Source: Hyphomicrobiales bacterium
GTDB lineage: Bacteria; Pseudomonadota; Alphaproteobacteria; Rhizobiales; Devosiaceae
NCBI GenBank assembly: GCA_027487555.1
Contig: JAIYDI010000018.1
Location: 186,001 to 250,000, forward strand
DNA: 64,000 nucleotides
Reading direction: 5' to 3'
A model generated the notes under the pieces. The model ran no database searches and was not told where the DNA came from. It worked only from the letters and a program-made list of their open reading frames with translations. The position numbers and the translations under genes are program-made. Positions 34,833 through 43,029 of this stretch are shown here, piece after piece. The number at the start of each line of letters is the position of its first letter. Position 1 is the stretch's first letter.

Positions 34833-35873
34833 ATGAAGCGACTGCTTCTCACCGTGCTGGGCGTCATCGCCCTGGCGATGGCCATGCTGACGCCGGCCGT
34901 CGCCCAATCGAAAGGCAAGGTCTACTATCTCGTCCCGACGCTTCTCGACGAGTTCCAGACAGGCTCCGTTTCGGCGCTCGAAACCTTTCTCAAGCAGGTA
35001 GGCTACGACGTCCAGACGCTGAACGCGGATAACAAGACCGACGTGCAGCAAAGCCAGATGAACGACGTCATCGCGCTGAAGCCCGCGGCGATCATCCTCG
35101 CCGCAGTGGATTTCAACGCGCTGAAGCCTTCGATCGAAGCCGCAATGGCCGCTGGTATCCCGGTGGTCGAGTTCGACCGCCAGATCACGTCAACTCCATC
35201 AGCCTTCACATCCGTGGCCGGCACGATCGAGATCGGCTACATCGCGGCAGAACAGGCCGAAAAGCTGCTCACCGCCAAGTACGGTTCGGTGAAGGGCAAG
35301 GTGCTGCAGATCCTCGGCGATCCGGGCGACCCGTATACCCTCGATATCCAGAAGGGCTTCGAGGAGAAGATGGCGGCCTTTGCGGACGTCAAGATCATCT
35401 CGCTTCCCGCCATGCTGTGGGAGGCCAGTAATGCCGGCACGATTGCTGCCGACCAACTGGTCGCAAACCCCGATATCGACCTGATCTTCAGCCATGCCGC
35501 GCATCTCTCCGTGGCCGTGGTCGCATCACTTGAATCGGCCGGCAAGAAGCCGGGCGACATCATGCTGATGAGCTCGAACGGTGCACCAGTCGGCCTCGAC
35601 CTGATCCGCAAGGGTTGGCTCAATGTCGAAGTCGAGCAGCCGCTCTACGCGCAGGCCGCAGCCGTTGCTGCCTTCATGGACAAGATCGTCAACAAGCAGG
35701 AGATCAAGCCGGGTGAGTACGACATCATCGGGCTGAACGGCGTGGTGACGACGGAAGCCTGGGGCCCGAATATCAAGCTGCCGGGCGCCGCCATCGACAA
35801 ATCCAATGTCGACGATCCGAAGTTCTGGGGCAATCTCAAGCCCCCGACCGACACGGTGAAGGCGATCGAGTAA
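34833..35873 (+). CDS. sugar-binding periplasmic protein (RbsB/peripla_BP_4 type)
   Basis: A 346-residue binding protein with the signal peptide [24 protein letters not shown] ending at residue 24. The mature part begins [21 protein letters not shown] and has the type I periplasmic fold, with [32 protein letters not shown] (first lobe) and [20 protein letters not shown] (second lobe). This type serves ribose, galactose, xylose, fructose and related ligands through RbsC-type permeases. The ATG at 34833 has AAAGGAG upstream. A 10-bp hairpin follows the stop before the permease gene. Substrate unknown. Confidence 0.9.
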   Translation: MKRLLLTVLGVIALAMAMLTPAVAQSKGKVYYLVPTLLDEFQTGSVSALETFLKQVGYDVQTLNADNKTDVQQSQMNDVIALKPAAIILAAVDFNALKPSIEAAMAAGIPVVEFDRQITSTPSAFTSVAGTIEIGYIAAEQAEKLLTAKYGSVKGKVLQILGDPGDPYTLDIQKGFEEKMAAFADVKIISLPAMLWEASNAGTIAADQLVANPDIDLIFSHAAHLSVAVVASLESAGKKPGDIMLMSSNGAPVGLDLIRKGWLNVEVEQPLYAQAAAVAAFMDKIVNKQEIKPGEYDIIGLNGVVTTEAWGPNIKLPGAAIDKSNVDDPKFWGNLKPPTDTVKAIE

Positions 35874-35882
35874 CCGCCTCGG

Positions 35883-35912
35883 CTCCTCCCGCTCCCTGGT
35901 GGGCGGGAGGAG
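35883..35912 (+). promoter_or_regulatory. intercistronic hairpin between binding-protein and permease genes
   Basis: Arms CTCCTCCCGC (35883-35892) and GCGGGAGGAG (35903-35912) with a 10-nt loop, 10 bp after the binding-protein stop at 35873. There is no T-run. It holds the same position as the hairpins at 10576, 52781 and 63350. Confidence 0.65.
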
Positions 35913-35933
35913 TATCCTCTGCTACCAAGCCCA

Positions 35934-36962
35934 ATGGACGCGATGACACCCCAAACCCGCCGCACGCTCGAATTCGTGCTCGATAACCTCGTCTGGTTCA
36001 TGCTGCTGGCTGTGCTGGTGGTTTTCTCGGCCTTTGTGCCCAACTACTTCCAGCCCGGTATCTTTGCGAACATCATCGAGGCCAGCTCCGTGCTCGGCGT
36101 GATGTCGATCGGCTTGGCGCTTGTGGTCATAGCCGGTCACATGGATCTGTCGGTCGAAAGCGTGGCTGCGCTCAGCGCCATGGCCGTCGGCATCCTGTTC
36201 TGCTCGGCGGGTATAGGTATCGGCGTAGACCTGCAGCCCGAATGGCTTGCCGTGCCGGTGTCGCTGTTCATTGCGCTTGGTGTCGGTGCTGCGGTCGGGC
36301 TGCTCAATGGTTTTCTTATCGTGCGGTGGAAGGTAAACGCCTTCATCGTCACGCTCGCCAGCTACATCTGGGTGCGCGGGCTGGTGCTCGCCCTGTCGGG
36401 TGGCCGCTCCGCGCAGGATCTTGCGCCGGCCATCCGCTGGTTTGGGACGCAGCGGCTCGGCATAGACCTGCCGGGTTTCACCTTCACGGTGCCGCTGACG
36501 GCATGGCTCGCCATCCTGTGCTTCGTCGTGTTTTCCTTCATCATGGCCAAGACGCCGTTCGGGCGGCACCTGATGATGATCGGCGGCAACGAGACCGCGA
36601 CGTTCCGCGCCGGTATCAAGGTCAACAAGCTGCTGATCATATCCTTCGTGATGGCAGGTGCCATTGCCGGGCTCGCAGGCTGGCTGCTCTCGATCCGCAC
36701 GTCGGGCGCTACTGCAAATCTCGGCACCGGGTTGTTGTTCAACGCCTTTGCGGCGGTCGTGATCGGCGGTGTGAGCCTCAAGGGCGGCGTCGGTGCGCTG
36801 CCGGGGGTCTATGCCGGGGTGCTGCTGCTCTCGTCCATCAACACCGCCATCAACCTGATGGGCCTGCCTGCCACCTCGACACAGGTGATCCACGGGCTCC
36901 TCGTGCTTGCCGCCGTACTCCTCGACACATTCAAGCAAACCCTGAGGCAGAAACTCGCATGA
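35934..36962 (+). CDS. RbsC/FrcC-type sugar ABC permease
   Basis: A 342-residue permease of the branched RbsC class with about eight to ten hydrophobic segments. VWFMLLAVLVVFSAFV is the first; IGLALVVIAGHMDLSVESVAALSAM carries the conserved (G/A)-x-D-L-S motif, VNAFIVTLAS the family's central motif, and AVVIGGVSLKGGVGALPG the conserved IGG-S motif near the C terminus. It pairs with the ATPase at 34025 and the binding protein at 34833. The SDR start overlaps its stop in ATGA, so the dehydrogenase is coupled to uptake. Confidence 0.9.
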   Translation: MDAMTPQTRRTLEFVLDNLVWFMLLAVLVVFSAFVPNYFQPGIFANIIEASSVLGVMSIGLALVVIAGHMDLSVESVAALSAMAVGILFCSAGIGIGVDLQPEWLAVPVSLFIALGVGAAVGLLNGFLIVRWKVNAFIVTLASYIWVRGLVLALSGGRSAQDLAPAIRWFGTQRLGIDLPGFTFTVPLTAWLAILCFVVFSFIMAKTPFGRHLMMIGGNETATFRAGIKVNKLLIISFVMAGAIAGLAGWLLSIRTSGATANLGTGLLFNAFAAVVIGGVSLKGGVGALPGVYAGVLLLSSINTAINLMGLPATSTQVIHGLLVLAAVLLDTFKQTLRQKLA

Positions 36963-37732
36963 CCCACCGGCTCGAGAACAAGATCGCCATCGTTATCGGG
37001 GCCGCAAGCGGTATCGGACGCGGCGTCGCGGTGCGGTTCATCGAGGAGGGGGCGAAAGTCATTCTCGGCGACGTCGACCCAGCCTGCGCCGCAACGGCGC
37101 TGGCGATCGGCGCGGACTTTGTGCCAACCGATGTATCCAGCTTCGCCGATGTCGAGGCGATCGTCGACCAGGCGGTGAAGACCTACGGCCGGCTCGACAT
37201 CATCGTTCAAAATGCCGGCATCTACCCCTGGCAACTGATCGAGAACACCTCGGCGGACGATTGGGACCGGGTGATGGCGGTGAACCTCCGTGGCAGCTTC
37301 AACGCAGCGCGGGCGGCAGTGAAGGTGATGAAGGCGCAGGGTTCGGGTCGCATCCTCTTCACGTCTTCGATCACCGGGCCGCATGTGACGAGTCCCGGCC
37401 ACGGACATTATTCGGCGACGAAATCCGGCATCAACGGCTTGATCCGCGCGGCGGCGCTGGAGTTTTCGGGCTATGGGATCACGGTGAACGGCGTCGAGCC
37501 GGGCAATATCCTTACCGAGGCGATCCAGTTGCATCGCTCGCCGGAGTTCATCAAGTCGATGGAAGACGCGATTCCGCTTGGACGGCTGGGCTCGACCCGC
37601 GACGTGGCCAATGCGTTCCTGTTCCTTGCTTCCGATGATGCGAGCTATGTCACCGGTACGACGATCGTGGTCGATGGCGGGCAGCTCTTGCCCGAGGGCA
37701 ATGATTTCCGCCTGGCGCCGGATAGGCCTTAG
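36959..37732 (+). CDS. SDR-family sugar/polyol dehydrogenase
   Basis: A 257-residue short-chain dehydrogenase: cofactor loop GAASGIGRG (residues 14-22), acidic residue at the end of beta2 (GDVD), NAG motif QNAGIY, and the catalytic Ser-Tyr-Lys with SSITG, YSATK. The C-terminal VVDGGQLLPEGND fits the many SDRs that oxidise polyols or sugars. The overlapping ATGA with the permease shows that it is the next step after import. An Asp at the end of beta2 points to NAD rather than NADP. The substrate is the same unknown sugar or polyol as the transporter's. Confidence 0.87.
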   Translation: MTHRLENKIAIVIGAASGIGRGVAVRFIEEGAKVILGDVDPACAATALAIGADFVPTDVSSFADVEAIVDQAVKTYGRLDIIVQNAGIYPWQLIENTSADDWDRVMAVNLRGSFNAARAAVKVMKAQGSGRILFTSSITGPHVTSPGHGHYSATKSGINGLIRAAALEFSGYGITVNGVEPGNILTEAIQLHRSPEFIKSMEDAIPLGRLGSTRDVANAFLFLASDDASYVTGTTIVVDGGQLLPEGNDFRLAPDRP

Positions 37733-37752
37733 GCGAGAAAGGACCTATTGCG

Positions 37753-37783
37753 CCCTCGTCCTTCGACGGGCTCAGGATGAGGG
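37753..37783. repeat. intergenic palindromic repeat (family A, copy 2)
   Basis: Imperfect palindrome opening CCCTCGTCC (37753-37761) and closing GGATGAGGG (37775-37783) around TTCGACGGGCTCA. It matches copy 47539 in reverse orientation. It lies between the convergent SDR and orphan permease genes. Confidence 0.6.
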
Positions 37784-37806
37784 CTTCTCCTCCACATCCC
37801 CAGAAC

Positions 37807-37839
37807 GACCTCATGGTGAGCTTGTCGAACCACGAGGTC
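37807..37839. repeat. intergenic palindromic repeat (family A, copy 3)
   Basis: Imperfect palindrome opening GACCTCATGG and closing CCACGAGGTC at 37839, with the core GAGCTTGTCGAA. It is the reverse-orientation relative of copies at 17382 and 47461. With copy 2 it forms a tandem pair of about 90 bp between convergent genes, and could act as a bidirectional transcription stop. Confidence 0.6.
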
Positions 37840-37853
37840 GGGTCGCCGTCCGC

Positions 37854-38723
37854 CTACTTCAACGCGCCCTGCGTCAGCCCACGGATGAAGAAGCGGCCTG
37901 CGGCAAGGAACAGCAGCACTGGCGGCAGCGCGGCGATGAGCACCGCGGCACTCTGGTCGCCGACGCCCGCGCCCATTAGGGCCACGGTGATCGGCTGCTG
38001 GTAACCCGAGGTGAATACCATGCCGAACAGGTATTCGTTCCAGATTGTGGTGAATTGCCAGATGAGGCTGACGGCGAGGATAGGCGGGGAGAGCGGCAAG
38101 ACGACGCGATAGAAGATGCGCCAGAACCCGGCCCCATCGATGCGGGCGGCCTTGATCAGTTCATCTGGCAATTGCGCATAGTAGTTGCGTGCGAACAATG
38201 TGGCAAAGCTCAGACACTGCACGGTGTGGATGAGGATGAGCCCGTGCACATTGTTGGCGAGGCCGAGCTTGCCCATGATGAAGGCCCAGGGCAACAGCGT
38301 GATCTGGCCAGGCATGAAGACACCCACCAGCATCATCAGGAAGATCGCCTCCGAGCCCGGGAAACGCCACTTGCTCAGCACGTAGCCGTTGAGTGTGCCA
38401 AGGAGGGTCGCGGCAAGGCTTGATGGTATAGCGATATAGAGCGAGTTGAAGAAATTTGGCGCGATGCCACGGCACACGCCGCTGACGCAGGTTTCCGACC
38501 ACGAATGGACGAAGCTGCGAAACGAGACCCCTTCCGGCCAGGCGATGAGGCCGTGGTCTGCCACTTCGCGGTACGTCCGGAACGCGTTGAGCAGCACGAC
38601 CAGAACCGGCACGATATAGATCACCGCAAACAGCGCGAGGATACAGTAGATCAGCGCGCGGATGGCGAGATGGCGCAGCGAGAGGCCGGTTTCTGCGCGC
38701 ATCACGCCAGGCCGGGCCGGCAC
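37854..38723 (-). CDS. orphan ABC sugar transporter permease (MalG type), start uncertain
   Basis: A permease of about 289 residues with six segments (the first IRALIYCILALFAVIYIVPVLVVLLNAF) and an EAA-type motif LIKAARIDGAGFWRIFYRVVLPLS. The C terminus RFFIRGLTQGALK is intact. No binding-protein, MalF-type or ATPase gene accompanies it: upstream on its strand there is only about 200 bp and then the divergent HxlR gene. In-frame coding sequence seems to continue upstream of GTG 38723 (IATTQLADSGPAVPARPG), and a good ribosome site (GAGGAG) sits seven bases before an ATC rather than a start codon. This suggests either a lost start or a relic of a larger operon. GTG 38723 and ATG 38702 are the available starts. 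Confidence 0.7.
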   Translation of the reverse strand: MPARPGVMRAETGLSLRHLAIRALIYCILALFAVIYIVPVLVVLLNAFRTYREVADHGLIAWPEGVSFRSFVHSWSETCVSGVCRGIAPNFFNSLYIAIPSSLAATLLGTLNGYVLSKWRFPGSEAIFLMMLVGVFMPGQITLLPWAFIMGKLGLANNVHGLILIHTVQCLSFATLFARNYYAQLPDELIKAARIDGAGFWRIFYRVVLPLSPPILAVSLIWQFTTIWNEYLFGMVFTSGYQQPITVALMGAGVGDQSAAVLIAALPPVLLFLAAGRFFIRGLTQGALK

Positions 38724-38881
38724 GGCAGGACCGCTGTCGGCAAGTTGGGTGGTGGCGATAGCAGGTCTCCTCGAGCACGCAGACTATGGGCAGGGGACGG
38801 TGCTGCCAAGGGCCCTGGGTTAGGCCATTGGTTGCAGCAAGGCATGCGATTTGCGCAGCGATGCCCAGCCGCGCCGAATGT

Positions 38882-38920
38882 TTGACATAGGGGATGGTGC
38901 TGCTTACTTCTCGTCAGTGA
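38882..38920 (+). promoter_or_regulatory. hxlR promoter with overlapping HxlR-type operator
   Basis: TTGACA (38882-38887) gives a consensus -35; the -10 falls at about 38905-38910. An 18-nt element CTTACTTCTCGTCAGTGA occupies 38903-38920, on top of the -10. It matches the element at 40236-40253 (reverse strand) at 16 of 18 positions. HxlR proteins bind such dyads, so autorepression is likely. Confidence 0.6.
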
Positions 38921-38937
38921 TACCGGACGAGTTTTCC

Positions 38938-39333
38938 ATGCCAAAGCCCCATGCCCCGCTGCTTGCGACCGCGCCCATGATGCCGCGCGGGCAGCTTTTG
39001 TCCGAACTCTGCCCCTCGCGCGAAGTGCTGCGCCATGTGACGGGGCGCTGGGGCGTGATGGTGATGATGGCGCTCTTGCCGGGCGAGCGCCGCTTCGCCG
39101 AACTGGCGCGGCAGATCGGCGGCATCAGCGACCGCATGCTGGTGCAGACGCTTGAGGATCTGGAGGCGGACGGGCTGGTCGAGCGCCAGGCAGCGGCGGG
39201 CACAATTGCCGTCACCTATCGCCTGACTTCGCTCGGTGCTGACCTGTCGCCGCACCTAGCAGGGCTGGCCAACTGGATCGAGACAAACCTGCCGGTGATC
39301 CAGAAGCGATACAAGGGTGAACGCGGCGGCTGA
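38938..39333 (+). CDS. HxlR-family transcriptional regulator
   Basis: A 131-residue winged-helix protein of the HxlR type. The signature is LCPSREVLRHVTGRWGVMVMMALLPGERRFAELARQIGGISDRMLVQTLEDLEADGLVER, covering the recognition helix and wing, with YRLTSLGADLSPHL following. It has an extended N terminus of about 20 residues. HxlR regulators often sense aldehydes, quinones or oxidants through a cysteine, and one is present in LCPSRE. The ATG at 38938 is in frame but has only a weak ribosome site. A matching operator precedes the metallo-hydrolase gene at 40177, so that gene is a likely target. Confidence 0.87.
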   Translation: MPKPHAPLLATAPMMPRGQLLSELCPSREVLRHVTGRWGVMVMMALLPGERRFAELARQIGGISDRMLVQTLEDLEADGLVERQAAAGTIAVTYRLTSLGADLSPHLAGLANWIETNLPVIQKRYKGERGG

Positions 39334-39361
39334 CCCCGGAGGATCGGCCGCCGCGCGCGGA

Positions 39362-40177
39362 TCAGCGGAAGAGAATGGGCAGGTAGATGTCAATCAGTGC
39401 CGCACCGCCATAGGCGGGGCAGCGGTCGAGCAGGCTTGCCTTGTAGGCAGCGCTGTCGACACCCTGCGCGACGAGAGCGTCGACGGTATCAAGGTATGCG
39501 AGGCTTACGTCGATGATTTCCTTGCCGCCTGGCTCGCCGTGGCCGGGCAGAACCAGCGAAACCCCCGGATCCGCCTTCAACGACTCAAGCGCCTTGCGCC
39601 AGCCGGTCGTTGGGCCGGTCACGAAGAGATGGACGCCGTTATAGACAATGTCCTGCACAATGGCGACGCCATGCTCGGGCAGGCGGATGACCAGCGACAC
39701 CGCTGCCTCATTGTCATGCGCTGTCGAGAACGCGAAGGTGACGCCGTCCACTGTTTCCGTGCCTTCGGCAACATCGTACCGCGGCAGGTTGAGGGTGCGG
39801 GCAATCAGCGGGCCGAACGCCTGCTGGCGCGCGGCGAGCGCCGCCGGACCTTCGGCGCGGATGCTGGCGCCGATCTGGGGCAGCGCATAGACCGGCACAT
39901 CTGGGAAGGCATCGCCAAAACCCAGATAGTGGTCGGGGTGATCATGGGAGATATAGAAGCGAGTCACCGGCTTGCCGAGGCTATCGGCAAAGGCTCGGAC
40001 CTCGGCACCGTATGGTGCGAAGAACTGCCCGTCGATGACCAGCAGTTGCGTAGGCAGTTCGATGACATGAGTGGTGTTGGCGAAGAAATCCGGCGGCGAG
40101 ATCAGGGTATGGATCTTCAGCCCGGCCCCCTCATAGACAGTACGATTCGTCATCGGGGGAAGCGTGGGGTCGGCCAT
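39362..40177 (-). CDS. MBL-fold metallo-hydrolase
   Basis: A 271-residue metallo-beta-lactamase-fold protein. The H-x-H-x-D-H metal site is SHDHPDHYLGFG, a further His lies in AFSTAHDNEAAVS, the Asp in VQDIVYNG and the last His in VLPGHGEPGG. These are the standard ligands for a binuclear zinc site. No signal peptide is seen. The family covers thioesterases, glyoxalases, quorum-quenching lactonases and others, so the substrate is open. Its start region carries a promoter whose -10 overlaps an operator like the one in front of hxlR (38903), which implies HxlR control. Confidence 0.87.
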   Translation of the reverse strand: MADPTLPPMTNRTVYEGAGLKIHTLISPPDFFANTTHVIELPTQLLVIDGQFFAPYGAEVRAFADSLGKPVTRFYISHDHPDHYLGFGDAFPDVPVYALPQIGASIRAEGPAALAARQQAFGPLIARTLNLPRYDVAEGTETVDGVTFAFSTAHDNEAAVSLVIRLPEHGVAIVQDIVYNGVHLFVTGPTTGWRKALESLKADPGVSLVLPGHGEPGGKEIIDVSLAYLDTVDALVAQGVDSAAYKASLLDRCPAYGGAALIDIYLPILFR

Positions 40178-40235
40178 GGTGTACTCCGTTCAGTTGTGTG
40201 GTGGGTCTAGCGAACCGGATCGGAAGATAGGTGCT

Positions 40236-40265
40236 TCACTTACGAAAAGTAAGTAGGCGGGTCAA
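40236..40265 (-). promoter_or_regulatory. promoter and HxlR-type operator of the metallo-hydrolase gene
   Basis: On the minus strand, TTGACC (40260-40265) and TAAGTG (40237-40242) are 17 bp apart. The palindrome CTTACTTTTCGTAAG lies across the spacer and -10 within 40236-40253. The architecture is the same as at 38882-38920, where the same element overlaps the hxlR -10. Confidence 0.6.
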
Positions 40266-40340
40266 AGTAACCACGGCACCCTACGGATACGACCTGTGGA
40301 GAAGGCATTTGTGGCGCCGGTCGAGCCTGGTCCGGTTCGA

Positions 40341-40844
40341 TCAGGCGATGGTGATGCGGTTCTCGACCAATGCGACGCCGGGTGTGGCCCAGGCGGTGGT
40401 TTCGGCAAGGCTACGCAGCGCCTCGGACGCCACCCGCCCACGCAGGGTGACACGAGCACCATCGATATCGATGGCGATGACAGCGATTTCGCCGGGGGCG
40501 CGTGTGCTCGTGGCACTGTCAATTCGCTGCATGAGGAGGGCGGCATCGAGCAGCGGCCGCACCTCGATCTCGTCGATCACATGGTGGGTACCGGAGTGAC
40601 GCCGGATCTGGTCCAACACCGCCTGGCGCTGGAACTGCCAATCCAGCAGGCCGGACACAGTGACAGTTCCGGCCCGACAGGTGATGCGCAAACGGTTGGC
40701 TGGCACGACGCCAACGGCGCTCAGCCGAGCGGAAATGCTCTTGGCTGTCGCGAGATCGCCTGCATTTGCGACGGCAACCGACGCTGGATCGTCAACATCG
40801 GTCCCTTCAGGCACAAAGCGCGTGAACTGCATACCAGTCGGCAT
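40341..40844 (-). CDS. two-BON-domain protein
   Basis: A 167-residue protein with two BON-type repeats (about residues 28-95 and 100-165). Visible landmarks are VTVSGLLDWQFQRQAVLDQIRRHSGTHHVIDEIEV and VTLRGRVASEALRSLAETTAWATPGVALVENRITI. BON domains bind membranes or lipids, as in OsmY. No signal peptide is present, so this may be cytosolic or peripheral. ATG 40844 follows CAGGAGAAACCG. An upstream promoter (40898-40926) lies beyond the terminator of the preceding gene, so it is a separate transcript. Confidence 0.82.
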   Translation of the reverse strand: MPTGMQFTRFVPEGTDVDDPASVAVANAGDLATAKSISARLSAVGVVPANRLRITCRAGTVTVSGLLDWQFQRQAVLDQIRRHSGTHHVIDEIEVRPLLDAALLMQRIDSATSTRAPGEIAVIAIDIDGARVTLRGRVASEALRSLAETTAWATPGVALVENRITIA

Positions 40845-40897
40845 CGGTTTCTCCTGCCACATGCATGCATTCGCTCTACGTTGGCGGGTGCCGGTCG

Positions 40898-40926
40898 GAT
40901 TTATGTAGCGCAAAAATAAGTGCCAA
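40898..40926 (-). promoter_or_regulatory. promoter of the BON-domain gene
   Basis: On the minus strand TTGGCA (40921-40926) and TAAATC (40898-40903) are 17 bp apart, leaving a leader of about 50 nt before the ATG at 40844. It lies just downstream of the terminator at 40941-40976 for the gene at 41006. Confidence 0.45.
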
Positions 40927-40940
40927 TACTGACAATCAAG

Positions 40941-40976
40941 CAAAGAAAAAGCACGTAACGCCTTGTCGGCGTTACG
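40941..40976 (-). terminator. intrinsic terminator of the bactofilin-like membrane protein gene
   Basis: On the minus strand a 9-bp stem, CGTAACGCC/GGCGTTACG (40954-40962 and 40968-40976), with a 5-nt loop is followed by GTGCTTTTTCTTTG. It is 30 bp after the stop at 41006. This is the clearest rho-independent terminator in the window. Confidence 0.8.
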
Positions 40977-41005
40977 GCTAAACTTGGAGTAAAATGCTGC
41001 CGAGA

Positions 41006-42154
41006 TCAGGCCGTGGCGGTGGCAAGGATTGTCGGCACTGGCTTGTGGGGCAATGTGGCGATGATGACGGACCCGAGGCCATATGAGGTGACCAGAAGGC
41101 CGACGATCCAGCCGATGACGGGCAGGAGACCGATGAGCCCGACGCTGAGTACACCGAGCGCGAGTACGGCGAGACGACGTACGAGATTATCGGGTGCGCG
41201 CCAGCCCGATAGCAGGCGGAATGCAATGAGATAGCCGCCGAGCGCGTGAGCCACGATCAGCAGAAGGGCGGCGAAAACGAGCGCAAAAGGCACGAGCAAC
41301 AGACCGACAATAGTGATGGCGAGCAGCGGCATGGCGCCGATGGTTGCCGCGAAAGCCGAGATGCCCCAGCCGAGCTTGCGCCAGGTGCCGTGGCCGGCGT
41401 CGGCTTCGAGGACCGGGCGGAGTTTTGGCATGAGCGCAAGTGCAATGGCGCCGATGATCCAGAGAGCCAGCCACCAGGGCAGTGCCTGGCCGAGGCCGAG
41501 GGTCGGCGATGGCGGCACGCCCACGGACGGAGGGTCGCTCGCGCGTGCTTCGGGCGGGAGCAGTGTTGCGCTGACGCGATCGGCCGAAGCGACGCGCTCG
41601 GGGACGGTGACGGCGCTGGCCGTTTCGAGTGTCAGCCGACCCGAGACCCGGGCATTGGCGCCGAAGCTGATGTTGCGGCCGGTAAAGACGAGGTCGCCGG
41701 TGATCGGACCATTGAGGGTGAGCGTTTCTGCACCGATCAGCGCCGAGCCCAGAATAGGGCCATCGACATGCACCTTCCCACCGTAAAGTCGGGCATTGCG
41801 ACCGATCTGGCCCGTAGCGCCGAGGGTGATGGACGTGCCGAAAAGCGTCGCGCTGCCGCGTACCGGGGCATCCAGCGTGATGGCATAGCCAGCGCCATAG
41901 AGATCGGCATCGACAGCGGCGCGAATGCCAACATTTACGCCGGCGGCATGGGCGTTGCCGGTAACTGGAGCGGTTATGGCAACGTCATAGCCGGCAAGGA
42001 ACGCGTCGCCCGCAACCGGAGCGGAGGCGGTGGCGGTTTGGCCGGCGGCATAGTGGTCACCACCGATATCGCCGGCGGCGTCTTCGGCTCCCGCCGGAAA
42101 AGCGAGGAGGCAGCCGAGCATGGCAACGGCGAACAGACGAGCAATCGACAGCAT
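41006..42154 (-). CDS. exported beta-helix (bactofilin-like) protein with C-terminal membrane domain
   Basis: A 382-residue protein with three parts. A signal peptide (MLSIARLFAVAMLGCLLAFPAGA) is followed by about 180 residues of short repeats, with hydrophobic/Gly spacing as in VDGPILGSALIGAETLTLNGPITGDLVFTG, that resemble a right-handed beta-helix of the bactofilin/polymer-forming type. A proline-rich linker follows, then four or five membrane segments (LPWWLALWIIGAIALALM, AFALVFAALLLIVAHALGGYL, LAVLALGVLSVGLIGLLPVI and others). The helix would lie outside the cytoplasm. I know of no defined function. A single-gene unit with its own terminator at 40941. Confidence 0.75.
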   Translation of the reverse strand: MLSIARLFAVAMLGCLLAFPAGAEDAAGDIGGDHYAAGQTATASAPVAGDAFLAGYDVAITAPVTGNAHAAGVNVGIRAAVDADLYGAGYAITLDAPVRGSATLFGTSITLGATGQIGRNARLYGGKVHVDGPILGSALIGAETLTLNGPITGDLVFTGRNISFGANARVSGRLTLETASAVTVPERVASADRVSATLLPPEARASDPPSVGVPPSPTLGLGQALPWWLALWIIGAIALALMPKLRPVLEADAGHGTWRKLGWGISAFAATIGAMPLLAITIVGLLLVPFALVFAALLLIVAHALGGYLIAFRLLSGWRAPDNLVRRLAVLALGVLSVGLIGLLPVIGWIVGLLVTSYGLGSVIIATLPHKPVPTILATATA

Positions 42155-42202
42155 GGTTGTCTCCTCCAGGTTTCAGAGCGGCTCCGGCGAGTGCTTGTGG
42201 CC

Positions 42203-42958
42203 CTATTGGGCGACGTACCCACCGTCTACCAGATGGTAGGAGCCGGTGATGAAGCTCGCCTCGTTCGATAGCAGGAAAAGCGCCAACGCCGCTACCTCGT
42301 CGGAAGTGCCGAGCCGCCCGATGGGATGCAGGCCCTTGATATAGTTGAGCGCGTCCGGTGTGAGGTTCTTCGAAAGCAGCGGGGTATCGATGAAGCCCGG
42401 CCCGATGGCGTTCACGCGGATGTTCTGCTTGGCGTATTCGATGCCGGCATTCTTGGTCAGCCCGACGACGGCGTGCTTTGCCGCAACATAGGCGGGGGAC
42501 ATCGCAAAGCCCACGGACCCGAGGATGGAGGCCATGTTGACTATGGCCCCGCCGCCCGAGGCGAGGATCGCCGGGATTTCGTAGCGCAGGCCGTAAAAGA
42601 CACTGTTGAGGTTGACGTCGATGACCTTGTGCCAGCCTTCCAGCGGGTATTCCCCGGTGGGGGCGGCGGGGCCACCGATGCCGGCATTGTTCACCGCAAC
42701 GTGCAGGCCACCGAACATGGAAACGGCCTGTGCGACCATTGCCTCAACCTCGGTAGCACTGCTGACGTCCACCTTGTGGGCTTCGGCCGTTCCGCCCGCC
42801 GCCTTTATGTCGACAGCAAGCGCCTCAGCGGCGGCAAAATCGAGATCTGCAACCAGTACCTGGGCGCCGGCCTTGGCGAGATGCCGCACGATGGCAGCCC
42901 CGATGCCGGAGGCTCCGCCGGTGACGATGGCACTCTTGCCGCCAAAATCATAGGTCAT
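42203..42958 (-). CDS. SDR-family oxidoreductase
   Basis: A 251-residue classical short-chain dehydrogenase: TGGASGIG cofactor loop (residues 12-19), ADLD at beta2, VNNAGIGGP, SILGS (catalytic Ser region), YVAAKHAVVGLTK (Tyr/Lys) and C-terminal FITGSYHLVDGGYVAQ. Substrate unknown. The start at 42958 follows GAGGAG. A Fnr-like box (43057-43070) centred 41.5 bp before a predicted start near 43022, with -10 TACACT at 43030, gives a class II Fnr promoter geometry, so it may be switched on at low oxygen. Confidence 0.87.
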   Translation of the reverse strand: MTYDFGGKSAIVTGGASGIGAAIVRHLAKAGAQVLVADLDFAAAEALAVDIKAAGGTAEAHKVDVSSATEVEAMVAQAVSMFGGLHVAVNNAGIGGPAAPTGEYPLEGWHKVIDVNLNSVFYGLRYEIPAILASGGGAIVNMASILGSVGFAMSPAYVAAKHAVVGLTKNAGIEYAKQNIRVNAIGPGFIDTPLLSKNLTPDALNYIKGLHPIGRLGTSDEVAALALFLLSNEASFITGSYHLVDGGYVAQ

Positions 42959-43029
42959 CCTAAACTCCTCAGTCCGGTCGGACGGGCCACAGCGGGGCGT
43001 GCTGCTGCCAGCCTGACTATCAGGTGGGG

